A stretch of DNA of 64,000 bases from Mycobacterium genavense ATCC 51234 (GTDB lineage: Bacteria; Actinomycetota; Actinomycetes; Mycobacteriales; Mycobacteriaceae): positions 682,001 through 746,000 of the forward strand of contig NZ_JAGZ01000001.1 of NCBI RefSeq assembly GCF_000526915.1, written 5' to 3'. Positions 9,899-19,526 of this stretch are shown piece after piece. Position 1 is the stretch's first letter; every line of letters starts with the position of its first letter. Both the position numbers and the translations under genes were made by a program. The notes beneath the pieces are model-generated. The model ran no database searches and was not told the origin of the DNA. It saw nothing but the letters and a program-made list of their open reading frames with translations.

Positions 9899-11092
9899 TC
9901 AGTTGGCGGCCTCGCTGTTGTAGCCCCGGGGGATCTCGAAGGTGAACTCGTGGTCGCAGATGCGGACGTGGTCGCCGTCTTTCAGCGTGGCCGCCGACCG
10001 GATGCGTTGGTGTTGCACATGTACACCGTTGGACGAGCGCAGGTCGTTGATCACGTAGCAGGTGCCGGTGTCGACGATGACGGCGTGGTGGCGGCTCACG
10101 TTGGCGCTGGCCAGGATGATGTCGTTGTCGCTGAGACGGCCGATCTGGGTCTCCGTCGCGCGCAGCGGGTAGCTGCGGCCCGACGCTTCGTGCAGGTACG
10201 CGGCGGGCTTGCCGGCCGGGACCTTGGTGCGCTGATCCAGCAGGGTGATGGTGCCGACCGCGGTGGTCCGCGCCGACTTCTTGGCGTCCAGTGGTTCCTG
10301 GCGCAGGATTTTTTCGTTCAGGTCACGCAATGTCGGGCCGGGGTCGATCCCGAGTTCGTCGGCCAGTGTCGTCTTTATCCGCCGGTAGGCGGCCAGCGCG
10401 TCGGATTGGCGGTCGGTCAGGTAGTACGTCGTGATCAATTGGGCCCACAGCGGCTCGCGATAGGGGTGCTCGGTGATCAGCGTTTCGAGGTCGCTGATCA
10501 CGGAGGCGCCACGTCCGCAAGCGATTTCGGCCTCCGCCTTCGCGGTGTGGACCAGAATTTTTTCCTCCACGAGCGAGGTGGCGAAGGTGTCGACGAACTG
10601 AAAGTCGCGCAGGTCCTCGAGCACCGGTCCCCGCCATTGCGCCAACGCCGTCGACAAGTGCTGGCTGGCTTCCTCGAACCTGCTGACCGCGGCCGCGTGC
10701 ACGCCCGCGGTCTTCTCGGTGATGAACCGTCCGAGATCGCAACTGTTTTCGTCGACGGCGAGCCGGTAGCCCGGCGGCGCCGCGGCCAGCACCACGCGCG
10801 GGTCGATGCCGGCGGTGCTGAGCAGCTTGCGCAGATTGGACACGTACGAGTGGATGCTGGTCCGCGCACCGGACGGCGGCTCGTCTTCCCACAGGGCGGA
10901 GATGAGCCTCTCGACGCCGACCGGGCTGTTGCGGTTCATCAGCAGCATGGCCAGCACCGCGCGCTGCTTGGGCGTGCCCAACGGCACCATGCCGCCGCCA
11001 ACAGTCATCTCCAACGGCCCGAGCAGGCCGAATTCGAGACTCTTGTCTACCATCGTCGCTAACCAGACCTTCCGGGTTCTCCGCGCTGCCAT
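9899..11092 (-). CDS. embR: Transcriptional regulator EmbR
   Basis: 397 aa SARP-type regulator. It has an OmpR-like winged helix (~20-110, with GTPKQRAVLAMLL), a bacterial transcriptional activation domain (~115-275, YREPLWAQLITTYY) and a C-terminal FHA domain (IGRLSDNDI, SRHHAVIVD, SSNGVHV) holding the Arg, Ser, His and Asn that bind phosphothreonine. In Mtb, PknH-phosphorylated EmbR activates the embCAB arabinosyltransferase genes. Here the protein is complete although the kinase gene downstream is broken, so another kinase or phosphorylation-independent action is needed. The start could be ATG 11092 or ATG 11053 (MVDKSLEFGLLG). Confidence 0.95.
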   Translation of the reverse strand: MAARRTRKVWLATMVDKSLEFGLLGPLEMTVGGGMVPLGTPKQRAVLAMLLMNRNSPVGVERLISALWEDEPPSGARTSIHSYVSNLRKLLSTAGIDPRVVLAAAPPGYRLAVDENSCDLGRFITEKTAGVHAAAVSRFEEASQHLSTALAQWRGPVLEDLRDFQFVDTFATSLVEEKILVHTAKAEAEIACGRGASVISDLETLITEHPYREPLWAQLITTYYLTDRQSDALAAYRRIKTTLADELGIDPGPTLRDLNEKILRQEPLDAKKSARTTAVGTITLLDQRTKVPAGKPAAYLHEASGRSYPLRATETQIGRLSDNDIILASANVSRHHAVIVDTGTCYVINDLRSSNGVHVQHQRIRSAATLKDGDHVRICDHEFTFEIPRGYNSEAAN

Positions 11093-11302
11093 TCACATTG
11101 TGATACGAAGGCCCCGAATTCGGTAATACCGGTGGCTTGGTGTGCCTCGGTGACGGCCATGCGCGGTTGCCACCCGCTGAAATGTGTTCCCCGCCAGCGT
11201 GGTCATCGACGCCTCGGTCGAATCCGGTTGCGCTTCATCCAAACCGCAGCAGGCGGGCAGCCGTCGTGCTTCGCCGAGGCTGCCCGCCACATCCGTGACC
11301 GG

Positions 11303-12004
11303 CTAAATGGTGGTGAACACCATCAGCTCCTTGCTGGCCTCCCATGCCTTCATGAAGAGCGCCATCGGGATCTGCTCGTCGCGCCCGTCCTTGGTGCCGC
11401 TGTCGTTGAGGTGCACCACATTATTGGCCGTGTCGATACCGGTGACCACCACCGCGTGGTCGCCCCGGGGGTTTCCGTTGTCGTCCTTGTTTTCGACCGG
11501 CTGTCCCCAGATGAGTTCGCCGTTGACGCTGACGATGATTTTGTGGCCCTCGCTCAGTTGCTCTTCGAGCCCTTCGATGCCGCCGAGGATGCCGTCTTTG
11601 GCGGCGTGCTCCTTGTTGGTGATCGTGGCGTCGATTTTGTACAGCTTCAGCAGGGTCGGGATGTCGGCAAAGCTGGTGCCCATCTCCGAATTCGGGTTTT
11701 TGGTGTTGGCCGGCGTGGTGTAGATGGAGCCGGGGTGGACGACGCTCGGCGTGGCCTGCGCCCGCTTGATGATCGCCCGCTCCGAGGGCTCCTTGCCGGT
11801 GATCTGGCCGATCACGTCGGCGCTCGACATCAGGACGCAGTCGTCGTATTTCTGGTAGCGCCAGTACTTTGCGGCCGCGACGGGGTCGCCGTACATGGTG
11901 CCGGCCGCCCCCTCGGCCGGTCCGGCCAAGCCCAGGGCGACGGCACCGGCGACGACGGCGAGGGTGGCGGTCTTGGCGATCGCACCGATCTTGGCGGTCT
12001 TCAT
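11303..12004 (-). CDS. Secreted C39-like cysteine peptidase-fold protein, Rv1268c-like
   Basis: 233 aa with an N-terminal signal peptide (basic MKTAKIGAIAK, hydrophobic core to ~30, Ala-rich cleavage region). The mature part looks like a papain/C39-type domain: a cysteine in YDDCVLMSSADVIGQ, a histidine in GDHAVVVTGID and an Asn/Asp in HLNDSG, in the right order for a Cys-His-Asn/Asp triad. The substrate is unknown. It sits where Mtb has the uncharacterised secreted protein Rv1268c, upstream of embR. ATG 12004 is preceded by GAAAGGGG, a good ribosome site. Peptidase activity is inferred from the motifs only. Confidence 0.82.
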   Translation of the reverse strand: MKTAKIGAIAKTATLAVVAGAVALGLAGPAEGAAGTMYGDPVAAAKYWRYQKYDDCVLMSSADVIGQITGKEPSERAIIKRAQATPSVVHPGSIYTTPANTKNPNSEMGTSFADIPTLLKLYKIDATITNKEHAAKDGILGGIEGLEEQLSEGHKIIVSVNGELIWGQPVENKDDNGNPRGDHAVVVTGIDTANNVVHLNDSGTKDGRDEQIPMALFMKAWEASKELMVFTTI

Positions 12005-12117
12005 CGGTGTCCCCTTTCTCGTCCCGCGGTGGTGCGGGGTGGTCGAGAACAGGTTCCGATCGTGGCCTATCTGTTATCTCTACGCATTCTTGGAGTGACC
12101 TCGCGCCGGGTTCGGGA

Positions 12118-12474
12118 CTAGTTGCACGCCCACGTGTCGATGGAGCCGCCGCCGAGCTTGGTCAGCGCGTCCTTCATCGCGGCGGCCAGGGTGGCGCCGA
12201 CGCCGCCCTGGAATGCCTTGCCATTGGTCGCGACGGCACCGCAGTCGGTGAAGCTGGTGAGCACCTTGCAGTCCGGGTAGGCACAGTTCTTCACCGCGGT
12301 GGCCTCCGCGGCCGGGCGGGTCGGGTAGGGCCAGCTGCGGCCCCAGGAACCGTTGCTGGAGTAGGCAATCGCACCGTACTGGTCGGCGGCGCCGGCCGCG
12401 GGGGCCAGCGCGACGCCGATGGCGGCGGCAGCGGCGGCCATGGTGAACCCCCGGCGACGAGTAATCATCCTCAT
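12118..12474 (-). CDS. Small secreted DUF4189 protein, Rv1269c-like
   Basis: 118 aa from ATG 12474, chosen over an in-frame ATG at 12534 because GGAAAGGAA lies just upstream of it. It has a signal peptide (MRMITRRRGFTMAAAAAAIG, cleavage after AAGA) and a compact mature domain with Cys pairs (KNCAYPDCKV, FTDCG, TWAC) and the AIAYSSNGSWGRSW opening of DUF4189. The spaced cysteines suggest disulfides in the periplasm or medium. No function is known for this family; Mtb Rv1269c is the positional counterpart. Confidence 0.88.
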   Translation of the reverse strand: MRMITRRRGFTMAAAAAAIGVALAPAAGAADQYGAIAYSSNGSWGRSWPYPTRPAAEATAVKNCAYPDCKVLTSFTDCGAVATNGKAFQGGVGATLAAAMKDALTKLGGGSIDTWACN

Positions 12475-12551
12475 AGGTGATTCCTTTCCGAATGCCGGCG
12501 CTCCGGCGGTTTCCACGTTTTCCAGGGATCGCACGCCCTGACCAGACGGAC

Positions 12552-13285
12552 CTATACGGGCTCGGTGGCGGTGACCGTCTTGCCCCAGTCGGACATCGTC
12601 AGCGTCACCGAGGTGTCGTTCGTCGGGTGGACCTGCAGCTGCACCAGGTGTGAGGAGCCGTCCGAGGCGATCCAGACGGTGGTGGGCACCGTCGTCACGC
12701 TCGGGCGGTCAACTTGGAGCCGGCCAGCGTGGCGACGTCGTCGGCCGACGAGTCGCCGGTAATCGTGGTGGTCGCCACGCCCTTGACCTGCTTGGTGCCC
12801 GCCACCGCGGCGTTCTGCAGTTTCGACAGAAGGTTGGCCAGGTCCTTGTTGGGGTCCAGCAACACCGACACGTTGTAGATCGAGGCGCCGTTGCCGAAGT
12901 CGGTGTAGGTGCCGGGTTGCCCGAGGTCGGAGTACAGGTGGCCGTCGACGTAGACGAACTTCGCGTCTTGGGGAGATTTGCCGACCAGCAGTGTCGTGGT
13001 GCTGGTGGCAACCGTTTGCGGGGTGTTGGAGATGTCGCCGTCCAGTTTGGTCACCCGCAGGTTGGGCACGTCGCCCTGCACCGTCACGGCGACGTGCATC
13101 CCGGTGACTTTGGTCATCGCGTCCGCGGCCTGCTTGAGCAGGGTGGCCGTCTCGTTGCTGGGGGTGGTGGCGCTGGTTCCGGGCGCTTTGCCGGTGTTCG
13201 AGGTGCTCGAGCAGCCACCGATGGCCAAGACGAGGGAGAGCGCGGCGGCAGCGGCGGCGCTAACGGTGCGAGGCGAGAGCTTCAT
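12552..13285 (-). pseudogene. lprA: Lipoprotein LprA with a C-terminal frameshift
   Basis: ATG 13285 (MKLSPRT) has AAGGAG six bases upstream and is preferred to ATG 13330. The signal peptide ends in a lipobox (AIGGC), and a LppX/LprG-type fold follows with LPxVxx-like repeats. LprA (Rv1270c) is a cell-envelope lipoprotein and TLR2 agonist in Mtb. Here the frame ends at TGA 12695-12697 after GSKLTARA, while the expected C-terminal strands (TTVWIASDGSSHL to the stop at 12552) are in another frame. A single-base indel near 12700-12706 explains it. About 48 C-terminal residues are lost, so folding is doubtful, though the lipidated N-terminal part could still be made. Confidence 0.82.
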
Positions 13286-13632
13286 CAACATCTCCTTCAG
13301 TGTTGGCCACAGCTGGTTACTGCATAGCAATCGCCGCGCAGCAAATCAACAGCCGACACCCGCAGCTTAGTGAGGCCGATGCGGGATGCGGAAGGTCTCA
13401 ACCAAATCCCGCGCCGGCGCGGCGTCGAAGTGTATTGGTATCCCGCCCAACATGGCGCCGAATCACCTTGTTTGGCAACGCTTTCCAAACTTGGCGCGGT
13501 GCCGCGGAGGCGGCGTTGTCGTCGAACGCGGGACGAGTCCGGCGTGAACGAGGGCCCACCGCGCAGCGACGTGCAGATGGCGAATGGGCGGATCCCGGTT
13601 ACCGGGATCCGCCCATTCTCGGGTGGGGGCGA
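13286..13632. other. 347-bp intergenic region between lprA and the DUF732 gene
   Basis: No protein I can support lies here. The region contains the perfect hairpin at 13583-13617, the ribosome site for lprA (13292-13297, minus strand) and presumably the lprA promoter. Open frames across it in both directions are Arg-rich and look like chance frames. Confidence 0.6.
13583..13617 (-). terminator. Perfect 16-bp hairpin after the DUF732 gene
   Basis: AATGGGCGGATCCCGG is followed by TTA and then its exact reverse complement, giving a 16-bp stem with a 3-base centre. It begins 16 bp past the stop of the minus-strand DUF732 gene, where a terminator should be. There is no U-tract, as is common for mycobacterial hairpin terminators. 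A protein-binding site is the alternative reading. Confidence 0.65.
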
Positions 13633-13968
13633 TCAGGTGCGCTGAGGAGCGAGTTGCGGGCAGTAGGCGTGGGTCGCGTCGACGACGAAGTAGGCCGCCT
13701 GGTGGCTGGTCAGGTTGGTCTGCTGGAGGACCTCGGTGGCGATGTCGGTTCCGGTTTTGCCGGAGGCGAGCTCCTGGCAGACCTTGTGACCGTCCTTGAT
13801 CGCGTCGGCGGGTGAGCTGAAGGAGATGCCGAGCTTGTCCATCTAAGCGAGGAACGCAACGTCGGCGGTGGTGGCTCCGGCGGTGCCGGCTGCGCCGATC
13901 GCAACGATCCCGATGGCGGCGGCGCCGATCATGGTGCTGGCAATCGTGCTGAGGCGGTGAGAGAACAT
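13633..13968 (-). pseudogene. Secreted DUF732 protein (Rv1271c-like) with an internal stop
   Basis: ATG 13968, preceded by AAAGGATCC, opens a 111-codon frame: a signal peptide (MFSHRLSTIASTMIGAAAIG) and the mature start TTADVAFLA, then a TAG at 13843-13845, then MDKLGISFSSPADAIKDGH to the natural stop at 13633. DUF732 proteins usually read FLAQ at this point, so CAG to TAG is the likely change. The downstream 69 codons keep the family pattern (AIKDGHKVCQEL, the Cys pair, CPQL). The protein is truncated right after the signal peptide unless the stop is read through. Mtb Rv1271c is the positional match (113 aa). Confidence 0.85.
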
Positions 13969-14090
13969 TGCTGGATCCTTTTCAGGGTGTGCGGTTGGGG
14001 TGGTGATGTGGCTAGCCTCAGCCGCCGTTCTAAATGGATCCTCAATAACTTCTTGGCGTCATTTCAGTAACGCCTCAGGCCCGGGAAAGG

Positions 14091-15995
14091 TCAGGCCTGA
14101 CTCATCGCGTAGTAGGCACCCCGGCGCGCCATGAGTTCGGCGTGGTTGCCCTGCTCGACGACGCGTCCCGACTTGACCACCACGATGCGGTCGGCAGCAC
14201 GGATCGTCGAAAGTCGGTGCGCGATAACGAAACTCGTGCGGTCTCGGCGAAGCTCGTGCATGGCCCGCTGAATAAGGGCCTCGGTGCGGGTATCGACCGA
14301 GCTGGTCGCCTCGTCCAGGATCAGCAGCCGCGGACGGGCCAGGAACGCGCGGGCGATCGTGATCAGCTGCTTTTCGCCGGCACTGATGTTGGCACCGTCG
14401 CCGGTGACCCGGGTCGCATAGCCGCCCGGCAGGGTGTGGACAAACCGGTCGATATAGGCCACCCGGGCGGCCTCGACCACCTCGTCGGCGCTGGCGTCGG
14501 GCCGGCCGTAGCCGATGTTCTCCGCGATGGTGCCGTCGAACAGCCAGGTGTCTTGCAGCACCATGCCGATGCCGGATCGCAGGGCTTGCCTGCTCATCGT
14601 GGTGATGTCGACGCCGTCGAGCAGGATGCGGCCGGCATCGATGTCGTAGAACCGCATCAGCAGGTTCACCAGCGTGGTCTTGCCCGCTCCGGCCGGTCCG
14701 ACGATCGCCACCGTGCTGCCCGGCTCGACCGTCATCGACAGGTCTTCGATCACCGTCGTGCCTGCGTGGTAGGCAAAGCTCACGTGCTCGAACTCGACGC
14801 GGCCGCGGGGTTGCGGGGCCTGGCCGTTGGGCGGCATCGGCGCGGGGTCCGGCGCTTCCTCGGGTTCGTCGAGCAGCTCGAACACCCGCTCGGCGCTGGC
14901 CACCCCGGATTGCAGGGTGTTGTACATCCCGGCGACCTGGTCCAGCGGGGTGTTGAACTGCCGGACGTAGGAGATGAACGCCTGGATGTTGCCGAGGGTG
15001 ATGTGTCCGGTGGTGACCTGCAGGCCACCGATCACCGCGACCGCGACGTAGCCGAGGTTGCCGATGAATGCGGTGGCCGGTGCCACCAGTCCGGAGAAGA
15101 ACTGCGAGCCGAAACTGGCGTGGTAGACGTCGTCGTTGAGGCTGCGGAATCGTTCGCGTGCCGCGTCGCGGTGACCGAAGGTCTTGACCACCGTGAACCC
15201 GCTGTACGTCTCCTCGATGTGCGCGTTGAGCCGCCCGATGCTGGTCCACTGCGCCACGAACAGGCGCCGCGACCGGCGTGCGATCGCCCGGGACGCCAGC
15301 AGTGACAGCGGCACGGTCAGCGTGGTGATCAGCGTCAGCAGCGGCGAGATCGACAACATCATGACCAGCACCGCGACCACGGTCAAAATCGACGTGAGCA
15401 GTTGGCTGATCGTCATCGACAGCGACGACTGGACGTTGTCGATGTCGTTGGTCACCCGGCTCAGCAGCTCGCCGCGCAGCCGTCCGTCGAAATAAGACAG
15501 CGGCAGCCGGTGGACCTTGTCCTCGACCTGCGCGCGCAGCGCGATCATGGTCCGCTGCAGGGTGAGGTTGAGCAGTCGTGCTTGTGCCCAAAGCAACAGT
15601 GCGGCAGCGACATACAGGGACAAGGCAACGGCCAGTGTGCGCGCTACCGCACCGAAGTCCACGCCCCGGCCGGGCACCACGTTCATCTTGGACAGCAGGT
15701 CGGCGAACGTCGCGTCGCCGCGCGCCCTCGCTTGGGCGACGGCCTGCGCCTTGGTGATCCCCGCGGGCAGTTCCCGCCCGATCACGCCGTTGAAGAGCAA
15801 ATCGGTGGCGTGGCCGAGAATTCGGGGAACGACGACGCCGATCGCCGTGCCGGTCAGCCCCAGGGCGATCACCGCGATGCTGAGTGCTCGTTGTGGCGCA
15901 AGCCGTTTCACCAGCCGGACCGCCGTGCCCCAGAAGTCGCGGGACGGCGTGGCCGTGGCGGCTTCGCGGGCGGCCCGGTTCGTCGCCGCAGTCAC
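14091..15995 (-). CDS. ABC exporter half-transporter, Rv1272c-like
   Basis: 634 aa from GTG 15995. It has an N-terminal six-helix type IV export membrane domain (~30-370, with [20 protein letters not shown]) and a C-terminal ATPase with Walker [11 protein letters not shown]-loop VLQDTWL, Walker [13 protein letters not shown] and the H-loop IAHRLST. The ABC signature is ISAGEKQ rather than LSGGQ. The gene overlaps the preceding half-transporter by 4 bp (GTGA), so the two very likely form a heterodimeric exporter with one altered ATP site. Mtb Rv1273c/Rv1272c is the counterpart, reported as lipid-import-linked and drug-efflux-like. The true substrate is not readable here. Confidence 0.93.
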   Translation of the reverse strand: MTAATNRAAREAATATPSRDFWGTAVRLVKRLAPQRALSIAVIALGLTGTAIGVVVPRILGHATDLLFNGVIGRELPAGITKAQAVAQARARGDATFADLLSKMNVVPGRGVDFGAVARTLAVALSLYVAAALLLWAQARLLNLTLQRTMIALRAQVEDKVHRLPLSYFDGRLRGELLSRVTNDIDNVQSSLSMTISQLLTSILTVVAVLVMMLSISPLLTLITTLTVPLSLLASRAIARRSRRLFVAQWTSIGRLNAHIEETYSGFTVVKTFGHRDAARERFRSLNDDVYHASFGSQFFSGLVAPATAFIGNLGYVAVAVIGGLQVTTGHITLGNIQAFISYVRQFNTPLDQVAGMYNTLQSGVASAERVFELLDEPEEAPDPAPMPPNGQAPQPRGRVEFEHVSFAYHAGTTVIEDLSMTVEPGSTVAIVGPAGAGKTTLVNLLMRFYDIDAGRILLDGVDITTMSRQALRSGIGMVLQDTWLFDGTIAENIGYGRPDASADEVVEAARVAYIDRFVHTLPGGYATRVTGDGANISAGEKQLITIARAFLARPRLLILDEATSSVDTRTEALIQRAMHELRRDRTSFVIAHRLSTIRAADRIVVVKSGRVVEQGNHAELMARRGAYYAMSQA

Positions 15996-17737
15996 TTCGT
16001 GGCCTCGAATCCGGCGCCCACCGACTGCGAGTCGGCGAATTCCGCGTAGGTGGCGCATTCGGCCAACAGCGACTCGTGGGTGCCCGAGCCCACCATCCTC
16101 CCGTCGTCGATAACGACGATCTGGTCGGCCTGCGCCGCCGTCGAAATACGCTGTGTGACAACGATTATAGTCGACCCGGCGCAGATCTCCCGTACGCCGG
16201 CCCGGACTCGCGCCTCCGTGTGCGCATCGAGCGCGGAGAACGCGTCGTCGAACAGGCAGATCGGCGGGTGGCGAATGACCGCCCGGGCGATCGCCAGCCG
16301 CTGCCGTTGTCCGCCCGACAAATTGATCCCGGCCTGGGCGACGCGCATCTGCAGCCCGTCGGCGTGCGCCCGGACGAAGTCGTCGGCGGCGGCGGCCCGC
16401 AACGCTGCCCATATCTCGTCGTCGCTCGCGTCCGTCTTGCCGATGTGCAGGTTCTCCGCGACCGTGCCGGAGAAGAGGTAGCCGCGCTGCGGGACCAGGC
16501 CGATCGCCGACCACAGCCGCTCGGTGTCGTAGGCGCGGACGTCGAGGTCGTCGATCAGCACCGCGCCGTCGGCCACGTCGTAGAGGCGGCAGATCAGCGA
16601 CACCAGCGTCGACTTGCCCGAGCCGGTGCTGCCGACGATCGCCATGGTGGTGCCGGGTCGCGCGGTCAACGAGATATCTTGCAGCACAGGGCGCTCGGCG
16701 CCCGGGTAGGTGAATGTCGCACCGTCCAGGCGGACGACGCCGGTAATCCCGGCGTGCGGAAGCTTGGGGTGTTGCGGGCTGACGATGGCGGGACGAGCGG
16801 ACAGCACCTCGGTGATGCGCTCGGCGCACACCGACGCGCGCGGCAGCACCACCAACGTCATCGTCGCCATCAACACGGCCATCAGGATCTGCGTGAAATA
16901 GGCCAGAAAAGCCGTCAACGAGCCGACCTGCATCTGGCCGCGATCGATGCGCAGGCCGCCGAACCAGATCAGCGCGACGCTGGACACGTTGATCGTCAGG
17001 GTGGTCACCGGCAGCATCAGCGCTTGCCAGTTGCCGGCGGTCAGCGACACATTCGACAGTGCCGTGTTGGCGCGGGAAAACCGTTCGCGCTCAAAGCTTT
17101 CGCGGTTGAACGCCCGAACCACTCGCATGCCGGACAGCTGGTCGCGCAGCACCCGGTTGATGCCGTCGATCAGCGCTTGCATGCTGCGGAACAACGGCAG
17201 CATGTGCGACATGATCCAGTAATTCGTCACGGCCAGCACCGGGACGCTGACCAGCAGCAGCCAGGTCAGCGCGGCTTCCTGGTGAATGGCCATCAGGATT
17301 CCGCCGATGCACATGATCGGCGCGGTGATCAGCACCGTGCCCGTCATCTGCACCAGGTACTGAATCTGCCGGACGTCGTTGGTGCTGCGGGTCAGCAAAG
17401 TCGGCGCGCCGAATCGGGCGGTCTCGGGCTCGGAGAAGGTGGTGACGTGCTCGAACATCGCCCGGCGCAGGTCACGGCCGAACCCCATCCCGGTCCGGGA
17501 GCCGAAGTAGGTGGCCCCGACCGAGCACAACACCTGCAACCCGGTGACGGCCAGCATCACCATGCCGAGCCGGACGATCGTCGCGGTGTCGCCCTTCGCG
17601 ACGCCGTCGTCGATGATCGCGGCGTTGACCGTCGGCAGGTACAGCGTCGCCAGCGTGCTGATCAGTTGAAGCACCATCAGCACCGCCACCAACCGGCGGT
17701 ACCGCCGGATGTACTCGCGCAGCAGTGCCAGAAGCAT
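15992..17737 (-). CDS. ABC exporter half-transporter, Rv1273c-like
   Basis: 581 aa from ATG 17737 ([15 protein letters not shown]), matching the 582-aa Mtb Rv1273c; an ATG 14 codons upstream is possible. The membrane domain (~10-310) is followed by an ATPase with Walker [11 protein letters not shown]-loop LVPQRGYLF, a canonical LSGGQRQR signature, and FDDAFSALD where the catalytic Glu after Walker B is Asp-Ala (DDAFS). That is typical of the non-catalytic partner in heterodimeric exporters. It is translated just before and coupled to the Rv1272c-like half. It is divergent from lprB across 186 bp that must hold both promoters. Confidence 0.93.
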   Translation of the reverse strand: MLLALLREYIRRYRRLVAVLMVLQLISTLATLYLPTVNAAIIDDGVAKGDTATIVRLGMVMLAVTGLQVLCSVGATYFGSRTGMGFGRDLRRAMFEHVTTFSEPETARFGAPTLLTRSTNDVRQIQYLVQMTGTVLITAPIMCIGGILMAIHQEAALTWLLLVSVPVLAVTNYWIMSHMLPLFRSMQALIDGINRVLRDQLSGMRVVRAFNRESFERERFSRANTALSNVSLTAGNWQALMLPVTTLTINVSSVALIWFGGLRIDRGQMQVGSLTAFLAYFTQILMAVLMATMTLVVLPRASVCAERITEVLSARPAIVSPQHPKLPHAGITGVVRLDGATFTYPGAERPVLQDISLTARPGTTMAIVGSTGSGKSTLVSLICRLYDVADGAVLIDDLDVRAYDTERLWSAIGLVPQRGYLFSGTVAENLHIGKTDASDDEIWAALRAAAADDFVRAHADGLQMRVAQAGINLSGGQRQRLAIARAVIRHPPICLFDDAFSALDAHTEARVRAGVREICAGSTIIVVTQRISTAAQADQIVVIDDGRMVGSGTHESLLAECATYAEFADSQSVGAGFEATK

Positions 17738-17923
17738 CTGGTAACTGTCGCATACGGCGTGCGTTGCGGCGGCGAGCACCGCCGGGCCGGTTGGGTGCGC
17801 GTGCCGCGTCCGGCAAAGCCGTTGAAATGCCTGATCAAGTGGCGCGTCGGTGGTTGACCCGCTGGGCTGCCGCTACAGTGCATCGTGTGGACCAGCAGCA
17901 GGCCAAGCAGAAGCAGGGTAGCG

Positions 17924-18475
17924 GTGCGTCGTAGCCTCGCGGTGCAAGCCCTTGCGGCCCTGATGATCGTTATCCCGGCGGTTGCGGGCTGCTCGGGTTC
18001 CGGCGACAACAAGCCGGGCGGGACGTCCTCGTCGTCGCCGGGCAACGCCGCGGGGCACCACGGACCGATGTTTCCGCAATGCGGCGGCATCAACGACCAG
18101 CAGGTTGCCGAGCTGACCAAGGTCAGCGGTCTGATCAACACGGCGCGCAACTCCGTGGGCTGCCAGTGGCTGGCCGGCGGTGGCATCCTCGGCCCGCACT
18201 TCTCCTTTTCCTGGTATCGCGGCAGCCCGATCGGACGCGAGCGCAAGACCGAGGAACTGTCGCGCGCCAGCGTCGAGGACATCAACATCAACGGCCACAG
18301 CGGTTTCATCGCGATCGGCAACGAGCCGAACCTGGGCGACTCGCTGTGTGAGGTCGGCATCCAGTTTCAGGACGACTTCATCGAGTGGTCGATCAGTTTC
18401 AGCCAGAAGCCGTTCCCGCCGCCGTGTGACATCGCCAAAGAACTGACTCGTCAATCGATTGCGAACTCGAAATGA
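17924..18475 (+). CDS. lprB: Lipoprotein LprB
   Basis: 183 aa from GTG 17924. The signal peptide ends in lipobox VAGC, so the protein should be lipidated and held on the outer face of the membrane. The mature DUF3558-type domain contains FPQCGG, GCQWLAGGGILGPHFSFSWY and SLCEVGIQF, nearly identical to what I recall of Mtb LprB (Rv1274, 185 aa). Conserved cysteines probably form disulfides. Its stop overlaps the start of lprC by 4 bp (ATGA), indicating translational coupling. No molecular function has been assigned to the family. Confidence 0.92.
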   Translation: MRRSLAVQALAALMIVIPAVAGCSGSGDNKPGGTSSSSPGNAAGHHGPMFPQCGGINDQQVAELTKVSGLINTARNSVGCQWLAGGGILGPHFSFSWYRGSPIGRERKTEELSRASVEDININGHSGFIAIGNEPNLGDSLCEVGIQFQDDFIEWSISFSQKPFPPPCDIAKELTRQSIANSK

Positions 18476-19020
18476 TCACACGACGTGTCCGGACGGCGCT
18501 GGTCATCCTGACCAGCGCGCTGATGGTCCTGACCGGCTGTTCGAGGTCGATCGCGGGTAACGCCGTCAAGGCCGGTTCCGGCGGCGTGCCACGCAACAAC
18601 AATTCCCAGCAGCAGTATCCGAACCTGCTCAAGGAATGCGAAGTCCTCACCAGCGACATCCTGGCCAAGACAGTGGGTGCCGACCCGCTCGACATTCAGA
18701 GCACGTTCGTCGGCGCGATCTGCCGCTGGCAGGCCGCAAACCCGGTCGGCCTGATCGACATCACCCGGTTCTGGTTCGAACAGGGCAGCCTGAGCGAGGA
18801 ACGCAAGGTCGCCGACTTCCTCAAGTACAAGGTGGAAACGCGGACGATCGCGGGGGTGAATTCGATCGTGATGCGCCCGGACGACCCCAACGGCGCGTGC
18901 GGGATGGCCAGCGACGCGGCCGGTGTCGTCGGCTGGTGGGTCAACCCGCAGGCACCCGGTATCGACGCCTGCGGGCAGGCCTTCAAGCTGATGGAGCTGA
19001 CGCTGTCGACGAACTCCTAG
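18472..19020 (+). CDS. lprC: Lipoprotein LprC
   Basis: 182 aa DUF3558 lipoprotein from ATG 18472, which overlaps the lprB stop. The signal peptide ends in lipobox VLTGC. The mature domain is a paralogue of LprB, with LLKECEVLTSD, GAICRWQA, NGACGMASD and DACGQAFKL giving four well-placed cysteines. The pair probably acts together in the envelope; the ligand and role are unknown. It converges on the SixA-like gene, with 2 bp between stops. Confidence 0.92.
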   Translation: MITRRVRTALVILTSALMVLTGCSRSIAGNAVKAGSGGVPRNNNSQQQYPNLLKECEVLTSDILAKTVGADPLDIQSTFVGAICRWQAANPVGLIDITRFWFEQGSLSEERKVADFLKYKVETRTIAGVNSIVMRPDDPNGACGMASDAAGVVGWWVNPQAPGIDACGQAFKLMELTLSTNS

Positions 19021-19022
19021 CC

Positions 19023-19526
19023 TCAGCGCGGGACGTGAAAGTCGGTCAGCGCCGCTTGGCCTCGTTGCAGGTCTTTCCAGTCGCCGGTGACCTTCAGCAC
19101 CGCGATCGCCGAGGTCGCGTATTTCTCCGAAATGCGTTGCACGGCATCGTCATTGGTGCACTCAGCGCCCGCTAGGCCGAGCGCCAGTGCCGACATGGTC
19201 GGTTCGTGTCCGACGACGAGCAGGGTGTCGACGCCGTCGGGAACCTCGTTGATCTCGTCGATCATCGTGCCCGTGGTGGTGTCGTAGAGGCGCTCGCGGT
19301 ATTGCACGGGCGCGTCGATGCCGGTGTTGGCCAGGGTCTGACGCGCGCGGGTGGCCGTGGAGCACAGCACCGCGTCGATGGCGGGTTGATGGGCGCGCAA
19401 CCAGTCGCCGCCGATCCGTGCTTCCCGGATACCGCGGGGTGCCAACGGCCGGTCGTGGTCGACGACGCCGGGCGGATAGCCGGATTTCGCATGCCGCATC
19501 AGCAGCAGGGTGCGCTCACCATTCAC
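19023..19526 (-). CDS. SixA-like histidine phosphatase, Rv1276c-like
   Basis: 167 aa from GTG 19526. An ATG at 19658 would add 44 residues unlike the family. It starts with the catalytic motif LLLMRHAKSGYP of the phosphoglycerate-mutase/SixA branch and has the second histidine in VVGHEPTMSALALGL. SixA-type enzymes remove phosphate from phosphohistidine; the target here is unknown. Cytoplasmic. The Mtb positional match is Rv1276c (158 aa). It converges with lprC and diverges from the SbcD-like gene over ~290 bp in which I see no further gene. Confidence 0.85.
   Translation of the reverse strand: MNGERTLLLMRHAKSGYPPGVVDHDRPLAPRGIREARIGGDWLRAHQPAIDAVLCSTATRARQTLANTGIDAPVQYRERLYDTTTGTMIDEINEVPDGVDTLLVVGHEPTMSALALGLAGAECTNDDAVQRISEKYATSAIAVLKVTGDWKDLQRGQAALTDFHVPR

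Noticed and set aside
9851..11062. 403-aa plus-strand frame antisense to embR
   Set aside because: EmbR domains are unambiguous on the other strand; no domain or ribosome site here.
13300..13815. Plus-strand frame across the lprA-DUF732 gap
   Set aside because: No motif. It runs antisense into the DUF732 gene and through the hairpin.
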